Shown in pieces: positions 21,391-31,242 of a DNA stretch of 64,000 nt. Origin of the DNA: Leucaena leucocephala (taxonomy: Eukaryota > Streptophyta > Magnoliopsida > Fabales > Fabaceae); NCBI GenBank assembly GCA_037074615.1, contig CM073554.1:21349501-21413500 (forward strand). Direction: 5' to 3'. The position numbers and the translations under genes were made by a program. Position 1 is the stretch's first letter. Each line of letters starts with the position of its first letter. Under the pieces are notes generated by a model. The model was not told the DNA's origin and did no database searches. It saw only the letters and a program-made list of their open reading frames with translations.

Positions 21391-22785
21391 CTAAATATTA
21401 ATAATGAAATCCTTGACAATCCCTTCGCCACGCATGTATTCTCCATTTCCTACCATTACACGATTTGTAGCAGAGGACAAAGGCAGTTTAAGATGTGAAA
21501 CGATCTGAGGGTGAATGAAATTATTAGAACTACCTCCATCTAATAAAATTTGTACTGTAGTTCCATTAATCGACTCAGAGAATCGGATAGTTGAACAATG
21601 TGAATATCCATGAAAAGCATGAAAAGACACATGAGGTATCTAACCTCAAGTCAGTAGCAGCTAAACTCTCAGTCTTAGGTAGCACTATATCTGGTGCAGA
21701 ACCATCTTCATCCACTTGAATCAACAAATATTGAAAATTTGGGCACTTATGATTCCATGTAAACTTCTCATCACAATTGTAACAAAGACCTTTCTCCCTT
21801 CTCAATTGCATTTCTGCTGTAGACAACTTCTTAATCGGAGTCAATGGCTTTATCGAGGGTTTAGGTAACAACCCCAAAGTGGATGTTGGAGATGATGATG
21901 GTGTCGACGAGACCACACTAGAAGAAGGTCTGGGCGAATAAGGTCGACTAGTGTTAGAGATAAAACTGGGCTTGTTGGAATAACCCTACAACCTAGATCG
22001 TTCATCAAATAATCGAGCTAACGATGTGGCCCTAGTTAGCATAAATGGTTCCTGGGACAATACTTCGGTCAACAAATTTGGTTTCAGCCCACTCAAAAAG
22101 CAATCATGTAAAGCATCCTCCGATAGTCCATCAATACTATTTGCTGTTGCCATGAATAGCGTGTGATAATCCACTACTGAGCCCATATGTAACATCTTAA
22201 AAAGTTTAATCTGAGGATTGTCAAACTGGGAAGGACCAAATTGTTTTTCAATCGCCAACGCCAAAGACCGCCACAAAAAAATTTGGTTTGTCTTCTGCAA
22301 TAGCTGAAATCAAGGAATAACAGAGCTATCAAAATGGACAAAACTACGGTAATAAATTGCGCATCAGGGATTTGATAAAAAGAAAAATATTGCTCAACTC
22401 GAAATAGCCAACTCAGAGCATCGGTACCATCAAAATGAGAGAAATCGAGCTTAATCTGTCGGCCAACCATCGGAAAACCAGTATTAGTATTAAATGCAGT
22501 TATTGACGTCCCTGAAGATCCTGGACCATTACCATGAAGCTGCGTCCAGGTGTCAAAACCTCTAACCATCGTATCCACTGAACGAGATAACAAAGCCAAA
22601 GAATGTTCAAAACTCTCTAGCTTGGTGGTATTTGTCGACAATAATGTCTCAAACTCTGTCATCTTGGTCGACTGATTTCGTTCAAAAGCTGCCAATGCCT
22701 CAGTTAAGCTGTGAATTTCAGCATTCATCGTCTGCAATCGCGTGTTTTCAGCCATAATATGAAAACAGGGGAATGAAAGCACCAA
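21391..22785 (-). pseudogene. Gypsy gag and protease (broken)
   Basis: On the minus strand gag starts with an ATG at about 22,755-22,785 and a coiled-coil N-terminus (MNAEIHSLTEALAAFERNQ). The retrotransposon-gag core continues in a second frame from about 22,300 with KQFGPSQFDNP and DCFLSGLKPN. The zinc-knuckle remnant RREKGLCYNCDEKF lies near 21,790. The protease follows with LLDGGSSNNFI near 21,540, where the usual active-site D-S-G appears as D-G-G. Frame changes separate the pieces. Confidence 0.87.
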
Positions 22786-22787
22786 TT

Positions 22788-23215
22788 TGTTATAAACTGA
22801 TTAAAAGAACTGCAATCTATCTCTGTAGTATTATTCAATCAAAATAAACGTATAGTTACAGAGAATCCTTGATCATATATGCTCAAAATTACTCGAAAAC
22901 CAAATGGTGACAGTTCACTGATAGCAGAAATAGAAAGAAAATCAGAAGAGACAAACTACAGAGGGCAACAGAGAGAAGAATCTTTCCTATCAAATTTCGC
23001 CTCCTTTTTCTGTCCCTTTCCCCTCCTTCTTATGCTTCTCCATCTCTTGCATTTTCCATGTGGTCCTACGAAAATGGTTACTTCTACGTGTCTGTACAAC
23101 CACTTCCTCCAAAATATTCTTCTCTTCATTTGTATTTACTGTATTGTTGATGTCTTCATTTGGGTTGCATATATTATGGGCCGTTTCTTCGCTATTCCCC
23201 GGCCCATTCATCACA
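22788..23215 (-). repeat. 5' LTR of the Gypsy element (right end)
   Basis: 428 bp, same length as the left LTR, about 33 substitutions apart and with no length change. The host DUF247 codons resume after the 5-bp duplication at 23216-23220. Confidence 0.92.
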
Positions 23216-23554
23216 TAAACCAAATGGATTCAAGTTACAGTCAATTGTGTGAGGACTTAAACGCATACTCGGCAGTGAACCCTTTGAGAAAGTTCCCGAT
23301 ATTGATGTGGCATTATTGCAGACTCAGTGTAGAATTAATCAAGTACTTCTGCAAACGTAGCTATAGGATCTTGATTCGTGACCATGTCCCAAATGTATGG
23401 AAATTGATAGGAGTAATGGCTGCTGCTCTGTTGCTTGCTCTCACTATAATGAAGACATATTATTTTGCCCATGACTAACCATGGCAGATAGAAGACGGAG
23501 TGATTTTCAGTTATTAGAGTTAGAGCTGAGAGAAGCAGATCTGTAGATTCCAAC

Positions 23555-25617
23555 TAGGGGTGTGCATGGGCAGGGTAGCCCCTGCCCGAAAAAACCCTGG
23601 GCTACATTTTGTAGCCCGATGCCCGGCCTTACCTGGTAAAAGCCCTAATTATTTCGCGCTGGGCATGCCTAAATAGTAATGTCCTACTTATATTATAGGA
23701 AAAAAAATCTACAATCATAAATTTTTAAAATAATACCATATTTATATCTTAAAGACTTAAAAAATATCAATAATCAACTTAAAACAAAGTGACAATAAGA
23801 TAATAATTAAAGTCTTAAAATCTATTGCAATTAAAAGTTTTAAAATCGGTTGAAGTTGAAGTATTTTCAAGAGAGGATGATGATACTTTACAAGTTTGAT
23901 CATCCATTTTAACAAAATATCTTCAACTTGAGTACATACAACATAATTAGATTCAAGAAATGCACGTATAAATACTTACAAATTACTACAAGAAGAGAAT
24001 TGAAGCCAGAAACTATATCAAACAATCGAAGTTCTATGAAAACAGTGGCAAAGCCAGACAAAAAATTCAACATGGCATGATTTGTCATATTTTTTATTAC
24101 TCTAAGTGTGTTTTTCAGAGGATGTAATATAATGCTTAATTGGCACTTTTGCATAGCCCATTATTACAAGGCCATATGTTGATAATAATTTTCTGAAACA
24201 ACTAACTAAAGATCAGTATTATAGAGATCTATGATATACATTGTCTAATAACCAACACATGTTTAAGAGTCTACGTATCATCCTTGCCAACTAAAGATTA
24301 ATTAAAATTCCTAGTAGCATTAGCAAACCATCACATCTTTGATTGCTTTTATAATCAAGTTCTTTTTAAGACAATTCTCCCATATTTAGTATTGATTAAA
24401 TAAAATAAGAGAAATAATAAAGTTGAGAAAGATAAAGCTAATTCTCCAGTTTACACAATACACACATTACATATTGCTAAGAAACACGCTAAAGAAGAAA
24501 ATCACATTAGCATTACTGCAATACAGAATATGGATGCAGAAATTGGAACTTATATAACTAAGCATTGGATATGCATGAAGAAAATCACATTCGCGGCAAA
24601 ACAAAGCATAATACAACATTACTACAATACAGAATATGCGTGAAGAAATATTATAGTGATTATCAGCAACTTTAATCATATACTTACATTAAATCTGAGA
24701 GTTCGCCAAGGAAAGGACCTGCTAAGGCAGCCGATGCATATCCATAACAAATAGACATGACCATTAGCTCCTTCCAATTCCAATAGAAACTAACTCAAAC
24801 TCTCCTAACGCGGACCATAGACCTTCCAACACTGACAACAGGGTAGATATGTAAATGAAATCAACATTCACATCACCAATCTGAAGCTAAATTGAATAAT
24901 TAATTGCCGGAAAGAGAAAAAATAATGATTCTCAATATTTGGTTGCCAAGATGAAAGAAACATATTTTAAGAACTATGAAAAAATTCAGGATCTCAACTC
25001 AGAAAATAAGGATAACTATGCTCTATTGACTATTGAGGCTTTTATTTTACTCTTTGTAAGTTGTGCTGCTGTTAACAAAAGGAATTTCAACTCTAGATAG
25101 TTTCTTTTTCTGTTCGCACATTTTTTTTTTGGAAACCAAACAATCTTATAATATGAATAGCTGACCAACCTGAAGCAAGAGAGTAGAGAAAGATGAAGTT
25201 TTGTTGGAAATGAAGAAATGAGGAAGATATTCCACAGTCGAATATTCTTGAAGGTCTGTTGGAGCTAGAGGCATAAGGAAAAAGGAAGATCGAGAAGCAG
25301 TAACAGAAGAAAAGGAAGACAAACAAGCATGGATTCGGTTCTCAAACCGAGCTCTCAATGACCACTCCCATTCGTACTCTAGAAACAGAGAATGTGAATG
25401 CAATAAGTTTCGCGGTGACAAGATCCTGGATAAATCGTAGATCGCAACGGACAGAGGAAGATGAGAGAGCGGAAGAATACAGTCAGAGAGGAGGGGATTA
25501 TTTGATCCACTCGAGGGATGGTTTCGTTCTACCAGTGGGCGAAAGAGGCAAAGAGCAATCGACTCGCAAACGCAATCCCTCATTCTTTATGGCAAACTAC
25601 TCAATACTCAATTAGTT

Positions 25618-25656
<39 letters not shown>

Positions 25657-25834
25657 GGGTTAGGCCAAATGGACAGGGTAATATATCTTACCTGTTGCCC
25701 TACCTAGCCCGACATTTGGCCCGACCTGAAATAGCCCATTCACATGTTGGGTTAATTTTTTTCGGCTAAACAGGACTATTTTTTCTCGAATTTAGACGAA
25801 TAAATCGGGTTACTGGGCATCATGCACACCTTTA
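23555..25834. mobile_element. Non-autonomous hAT-like DNA transposon
   Basis: 2280 bp with imperfect terminal inverted repeats (TAGGGGTGTGCATG at the left; the right end read in reverse gives TAAAGGTGTGCATG) and an exact 8-bp target duplication ATTCCAAC at 23547-23554 and 25835-25842. Both ends carry GC-rich subterminal motifs rich in GCCCG and GGGC, as hAT elements do. I see no transposase; internal open frames are short and unrelated to hAT. A TA microsatellite sits at 25621-25650. The element lies about 75 bp after the stop of the split DUF247 gene. The superfamily call rests on the 8-bp duplication and the terminal sequence. Confidence 0.85.
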
Positions 25835-25842
25835 ATTCCAAC

Positions 25843-26276
25843 TAAATATAAAGCATTTTCATGTGAGAATGTTTATATAAGGATATAGAAGATTTTGATA
25901 TTATGAATGTACCAGAGAAGACAACATAACAATGACAATTATGAATACCTTATCAAGGAAAATATCGGTCTAACATTTTACTTCATCATATTGTGTTACG
26001 ATTACCGATCACCAAGTTATCATATGTAAGCATCCCAGAAAATTGAATCTGTAGAAATGCATGTACAGAAAGACTTCCTAAAGATATTTAGTTGTTTGAT
26101 TCCAACCAAGGCATTTCTTTTTAACGTAAAGATCAGTATCATACAAGAAGTTAGATAACACTTGGTCTGAACAAAGGGGGAAAATTTATTGGAAGAATAC
26201 CGTTTGATAATTAGGCCATGATCTTAGCTAAGCCAAACAAAAAACAAATCGAAGGATCATTCCGGCGAAGGAGTAA
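25843..26276. other. Spacer between hAT element and small gene B
   Basis: AT-rich, no reading frame I can support. It should hold the 3' ends of the convergent DUF247 and small-gene transcripts. Confidence 0.5.
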
Positions 26277-27080
26277 TTATGATATATCCTTGAACGAGTT
26301 TTGGCTCTCAGAAAGCAGTTGCAGACCATTCGGGCGAAGGATCTCTGCTTGAAGAATCAATAGTTCTCCCCTGTGAGCCTTTTGGCCTGCAATCTCAATA
26401 TTCTCATCAGTTGATGAGCTCATAAGCTTCAAAAGAGACGCCGCATCAGCCATTTCAATTCCCACATCGATCGTGGGCTCCTCATTGCACAGTTCTCTAA
26501 GCCTTTCACTGTACTTCTCTATGAACCCTAAGTGCTACGTAGATTCCTCCGATCTTTGGTCTCTTAGATAGTTGTTCAGCCGCCATCGAAAGCTATCGAT
26601 CCCAGCTCAATCCGATCTTCTTTCCAATTGAATTTCACTAAGCAATTTAGCAAACACGTTACCTTCATAAATTGCACCAAGAGAAAACGAGCATTGAAAA
26701 ATCGTAACTCACCAGCTGAGAGAGCTAGGCTGCTTTTTGCATCTAGCGCCTCGAAATCGATATTGGATTTGCTAGCAGTGGAAGATGGAGATGGTCTTGT
26801 ATCAGCGGAATGCTTACTCAAAGTGGAAGGAGGGGAAAATTGCTGATTTTCTTGGGCCATAGATTGCTTGAGAAGAGGAGACGAAGGCGAACTCCGACAG
26901 GGGATTTGGTTTGAGTCTTTTATGTCCATTATCGTGACCTTCATCTTCAGGGTTTGCCTCTTGGGATGCACCGTCGTCTCCTAATGGCGAAGCAAGAGGC
27001 ACAAACTTAGAGAAAGCTTTGTTATCGCTGCTACTTCTTTTCCTTTGGCTCTGCTTTTCAATGATGGCAGATTCCTCCAT
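26277..27080 (-). pseudogene. Small gene of unknown function (copy B), apparently frameshifted
   Basis: Paralogue of the gene at 11735-12312, with the same convergent position next to a DUF247 gene. On the minus strand exon 1 (27080 to 26713) begins MEESAIIEKQSQRKR and ends just before GTGAGTTAC. The 185-bp intron ends CACTTAG, and exon 2 (26527 to 26277) contains VGIEMADAASLLKL and LRPNGLQLLSESQNSF, matching copy A. The intron phase is identical. Within exon 1 the opening frame runs into a stop at about 26,814, while the frame that matches the exon end is open from about 26,971. One net extra base between these points is needed to explain this. It could be a true frameshift, a sequencing error, or a later start codon. 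If in frame it would be about 205 residues. Confidence 0.65.
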
Positions 27081-27648
27081 AGTTAAGAGACGAGAGATAG
27101 TAAAGAGAAAATGACGATCTCAATTTTCATGCTTTGCTAACTTGAGAATACGGAGGGTACAAGAAAATCGAACAATTGCCGATCAATATGCTAGTATGCT
27201 CTGCTTTTCAACAATGGCAGAGTTCTCGCTATATGCTATATTCTTTTCACCAGCAATTGCCGATCAATATGCTAGTAATGGAACAAAAGCACAAATTTGT
27301 TGTATTTTATATTAATTTCAGAGATACTGAGGTTTTAGAAATTCTTTTACAGCTATGGATATAAGAGTGTTCGATATCTTAATATCCCTGTGCAGATTCT
27401 TATACCTGTACGTCTCAATGCATGGCAAAGTACTGCTTTTAGATTCATTTCCATTATTGATTTGGTAAATTCCAATATCAATCAGATATACTTTGTGACA
27501 TGAAGTTAGCCATTTAACAGAAAAATCTTGTAAAACGAGGCACAAAATCATTCTCATTTATTTTGTGATGGTGAACAAAACTACAATGCGATAGAGTAAG
27601 AATTCACATGCGAACAAGTCCTCATTCCTGGATTTGAACCTTTGCACA
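27081..27648. other. Spacer left of the glycosyltransferase cluster
   Basis: No gene seen. A short direct repeat with the core AATTGCCGATCAATATGCTAGTA occurs in part near 27,174 and again near 27,253, both followed within a short distance by similar text. It may be a small local duplication. Confidence 0.5.
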
Positions 27649-29019
27649 TCAACTGTTTGTGACATTGACACAGATAACACAACGCGTGGAGGCTAATCTT
27701 GCAATGACACTTCCCTCTTCTATCTCAGTCACTTTACTAATCCTGTTCCACATGTGAAGTGTGTAAGTCTCCCCATCATATAGTAATTCCATAAACCTAT
27801 TTTCCATCCATTTTGATTCTGCTTCATTTTCTGGCTTCTTGAGCAGCCTAACAATTTTAACCCAATCTACAGGGAAGAAGGCTTTTGGAGGCAAAATCAT
27901 GAGGTTGTATCCTGGGGTGCTTCCAACTCTCTCTACAACTCTGGAAACCAAGTAAGGCCCATTATAACCCCATCGATTCCCATTAAAAGTTGTTGCAAAT
28001 TCTTGCATAAAATCTATTAGAATTGGATGATGAATGTCAAATATCATGACCCCACCATTTAGTCTTGTCCATTTTCTAGTCACTGAATCCACACTCTGGG
28101 CTCCTACTGCGTTTCTGAAATGTGTGAAATCCTTCAGAATTATCATATCCGAATCCATGTAGACTCCTCCATACCTGTACAACATTGCTAGTCGTATGAG
28201 ATTGGACAGATTCTGAGACAAGGGGATATTTCCAGGGTCTCTTTCCCCGCTCTTGATCTCTTCAAGCCATGATTCAGCTGGAGTGTCCTGGAACAAGAAA
28301 GGCAAATCCGGAGTAATCGCTGTGACTTTGAATCCACCGTCAAGAAATGGTTTCATAATTCTGTAACCGCGCACAGAATCCATAGTGTTTGATAGAATCA
28401 CCAAGCATCCTTCAGGGTAGACTTTGAAGAATGAATCTAGAGTGAGGAATTCTCTTTTACCAAATGAATTTGCTGGTGATAACCATATAATGTGAAACAA
28501 TGCGGAACAATTTCTGTTGAGGAAGCTCAGGACTCTCATGTGAAAATGCTGTGATAAATTGCATGGTTTGAGTATATCAAGTTTTGGAAGTTGAGTTCTG
28601 AACCATGCCATTCTTTCTTCCCTGGACAAGTTCTCTGGTGGAACCAGAGGATCTTCTTCTTCTTCCCCTTCCTCTTGCTCTGCTTCAAAACTTGGTGATT
28701 CAACTGGTACATGATCATCAGCTTTTGAAGTTTCGTGTTTGCCAAGAGATTTCTGAATACTCCTCAGGCCATATGTGGCTCTCGGGGAATTAGACAGGAC
28801 ACTTATAGCATGGATGGCAAGTATGAAAACCAGGAACCAGAAGGTGTAGTAGAGAACAGATTTGGCTGCGCGGTTTTTTATCCAGAAATTGAAGATCTTG
28901 TGAGACGTTTTCTCATCAGAAGCAGCCATGACGGATTTGTGGAGAGGTAAGTTTCTGTGATGAAGAAATCGACGCAACTTTCTGTCGAGGAGAAACTCAA
29001 GACCTTTAAGAAGTTGCAT
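27649..29019 (-). CDS. Alpha-1,4-glycosyltransferase-like (Gb3-synthase-like) protein 1
   Basis: Intronless, 456 residues from the ATG at 29019. A second in-frame ATG at 28929 gives 426 residues and starts where the neighbours start, so the true start is uncertain. It is a type II Golgi-like protein: a basic N-terminus, one membrane segment (about residues 55-75, LYYTFWFLVFILAIHAISVL), an acidic glutamate-rich stem near 112-124, then the catalytic domain. That domain shows PLVPPENLSREERMAWF, FHIIWLSP, DPGNIPLSQNLSNLIRLAML and the sugar-nucleotide motif GGVYMDSD (DXD at 289-291), then the Gb3-synthase-type C-terminal part with NGPYLVSRVVERV and LHMWNR. The plant family (with At5g01250 and relatives) has no proven substrate; a retaining galactosyl- or GlcNAc-type transfer in the Golgi is only inferred from animal relatives. 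It sits in a four-copy cluster. Confidence 0.9.
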   Translation of the reverse strand: MQLLKGLEFLLDRKLRRFLHHRNLPLHKSVMAASDEKTSHKIFNFWIKNRAAKSVLYYTFWFLVFILAIHAISVLSNSPRATYGLRSIQKSLGKHETSKADDHVPVESPSFEAEQEEGEEEEDPLVPPENLSREERMAWFRTQLPKLDILKPCNLSQHFHMRVLSFLNRNCSALFHIIWLSPANSFGKREFLTLDSFFKVYPEGCLVILSNTMDSVRGYRIMKPFLDGGFKVTAITPDLPFLFQDTPAESWLEEIKSGERDPGNIPLSQNLSNLIRLAMLYRYGGVYMDSDMIILKDFTHFRNAVGAQSVDSVTRKWTRLNGGVMIFDIHHPILIDFMQEFATTFNGNRWGYNGPYLVSRVVERVGSTPGYNLMILPPKAFFPVDWVKIVRLLKKPENEAESKWMENRFMELLYDGETYTLHMWNRISKVTEIEEGSVIARLASTRCVICVNVTNS

Positions 29020-31242
29020 ATAATGAAAGCTGTGAGTACAGCTATAGGGGCATCAGAACATTTTAAGCATGTAAAGAAAGTTTCAGGCAACAACAACGTA
29101 GGAAATGGTGTCTAATGTGGGAAAAATGGATACCTTTGTCATATCAGGAAAAAAATATATACGTGTCTCTTGAAATAGCTAATAAGGCTCTTCTACATTT
29201 ATATTTGGATTAGTCCCAAGTCATTTAATTTGGCGCTTTCATTGTTCCATTCAAGAATGGGGCATGCCATTGCACTAATTTTTAATGTTTTTATGAAGGA
29301 ATATACTGATATGTTCAATCTGGTTTAGGGAAGCATTTATTTGCAGCTAACTTCAATGCCTTTTGTTGCCGTGCTTTTCTTCCATTATTTGCACGTTTTC
29401 GTGTTTTAGTTTTCACAGTGTTGCTATTATATTATGTTTTAACATTAATACCTGTCTGTTTCCTTTTAATCGGGATTTATGTTGACAGCAATTTAATTGT
29501 AGCCATTTAAGGGTAGAGCAACGTCATAATAACGTTGTTGAATCATCGTTCATCTTCATGTGTGAAAAATGTTTCTTTCTTTGTCACTTTTAAGTGTCTT
29601 AAACAGTGACATGGATATTTATGTCATGAGAACCCTCTTTAATCCAATGATTTGACTTTTTTTTTCAATGGATAGATATTAATCTTTTTTTATTTCGTGA
29701 TTCATTTTTTGAATTTATTATTAAAAAACTATTTTTAACTAAACAATTTATCTCATCTCTCAGTTCAAGAATATAAAATTATAAAATATATTTTTTGATA
29801 AAAATAAAAATATGATTGTTTCCTGATTAAGCAACCAACAGATTCACATTCTAACAATTACTCATTTAATCTTAATTATAAGAACTAATTAATTTTTTAA
29901 ATAATTTAAAAAAATTAAATAAATCAGTTAATTATGATCAAATCTAACCATTTAAAATAAATTCATATTATATACTTCTCAATCTACCAAAATTAGTTAA
30001 TTAACTATTATATTAGTTATAATTAATGACTTTATTTTATTTATCTAATTTATCTAAAAAATTAATGATTCTTATAATTAAGAATAGAGATAATATTAAC
30101 TATCTAAAGCCACATAAAAATGTTGAGAATTTAGTGAGAACGTGGACCTCACAATACTATCACCATTTAAAAAGAGAGTCTAATACAGGACAGTGGGAAA
30201 TCCATAAATTTCTATTGCCTACCTTATTGATAAATTAAATGTATTTTTTTCTGTATACAGCAGAGACATTTTACTAGCTAATTCAACCCACCTCACTTTT
30301 TTTTAATAAGTACAAGTATTCTTCTATTATAAGTAATTTTATTTGAGACACTGTTAAATATTAAATATAGATATTTTTTTAATGAAAATTTAAACATTGG
30401 TTAGCGCATTATAATTGTTGGAAGCCAGTGCTTTTACAATCTTACACGATTCACTTGATAGCTTCCCACATTTCATCTTTATGACAACCGTTAATCAAAT
30501 TGATCCCATCCAAGATCTTTTATGTAAGGGAAAACTGTGAGGAATGAGTAAATTTGTTATTGAATATTCATTATCTGCTCAGATAAAGAGAACTAATATG
30601 AAGGGCTTTGTACAATGCAGGGGCCCCACCATCTAATTAAATGAATTTCTGAGCATGTTATCATCTTCTAGTTTGTTGTCAAACAACTTCAAAGCATAAC
30701 ATTACAAGTGTTGGTTTCAACTCTAGCTGCTCCAAAGATTCTGTTATTCTATCACAAACAAGACTAGTGTTGTCAAAAGCACTTGTAACCTAAATAGCTC
30801 AGACACAAGATCTCTACTTCACATTGTGTAAGTAGTACAGATTTTGACCTCAAGTTACCAAAATAAAAAACCAGCATTATATTGGACCTACGTAGTGATA
30901 TGCTAAGATTCAAAACCGTTTCCTAAGAGAGAGAGAGAACATGAGATGTTATGTCATGACTCCAACACGAAGGATTCATCTTATGAACTCTTCACTGCAG
31001 TCTATAAATTATGGTAAAATCTGATTATTTGGTCAGAAAAAAATCTAATACTGATAAGTTTGTTATCGGAAATATAACAGATTTAATGGGTAAAATTACA
31101 CTTTTGCTTGATTTCTCTACTTGATGTTGTACCAAACAGCTTCATTGTAATCATTATTACATTCCATTACATTCTCACTATCACTGATTCCATGAACCAA
31201 ACGGGCTATTAGCGAACTGGCAAGGCTTTGTATTTAGCTGAG
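29020..31242. other. Intergenic DNA between glycosyltransferase genes 1 and 2
   Basis: No gene. AT-rich; about 29,880-30,040 resembles the AT-rich repeat at about 3360-3510. The stretch before 31,243 is the likely 3' end of the second glycosyltransferase gene. Confidence 0.6.

Larger units (their letters stand above)
17843..23215 (-). mobile_element. Ty3/Gypsy LTR retrotransposon (chromovirus), minus strand, defective
   Basis: 5373 bp with two 428-bp LTRs, TG...CA ends, a polypurine tract beside the left LTR (about 18271-18285, read on the minus strand) and a TTGGTGCTTTCATT-type priming region beside the right LTR. Genes run right to left in Gypsy order: gag, protease, reverse transcriptase, RNase H, integrase, then a chromodomain-like tail. 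This order and tail mark a chromovirus; the compact size suggests the Reina group, without proof. Frameshifts and stops break every gene, so it is inactive. I count about 33 differences between the LTRs (about 7.7%), roughly twice the Copia value, so this insertion is older. It splits a DUF247 gene. Confidence 0.95.
16772..23478 (+). pseudogene. DUF247 family gene split by a Gypsy retrotransposon
   Basis: Two coding blocks, 16772-17842 and 23221-23478, flank the Gypsy element. They are in the same reading frame once the element and one copy of the target duplication are ignored, with a joint length of 442 residues and no other stop. The first part carries the SPKLVTIGPIHRA, EEHKWRYML, MRLDGCFLLELLLRL, LLENQIPFF, LRNFIAWEQ and SYALFFKGL blocks. 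The second carries the cysteine-rich C-terminal region and the membrane segment (LIGVMAAALLLALTIMK) before the stop. The ATG at 16772 is the first in frame. The break falls after the SGVD codons, so the anchor and C-terminal domain are lost from any read-through product, which would end a few codons into the LTR at 17902. Because the rest is undamaged, selection seems to have lasted until the insertion or the element is spliced out in some transcripts; the latter is untested. Confidence 0.9.

Noticed and set aside
25146..25583. 145-residue minus-strand frame in the hAT-like element
   Set aside because: Serine/leucine-rich with no recognisable domain and no homologue I know; probably chance within the transposon.
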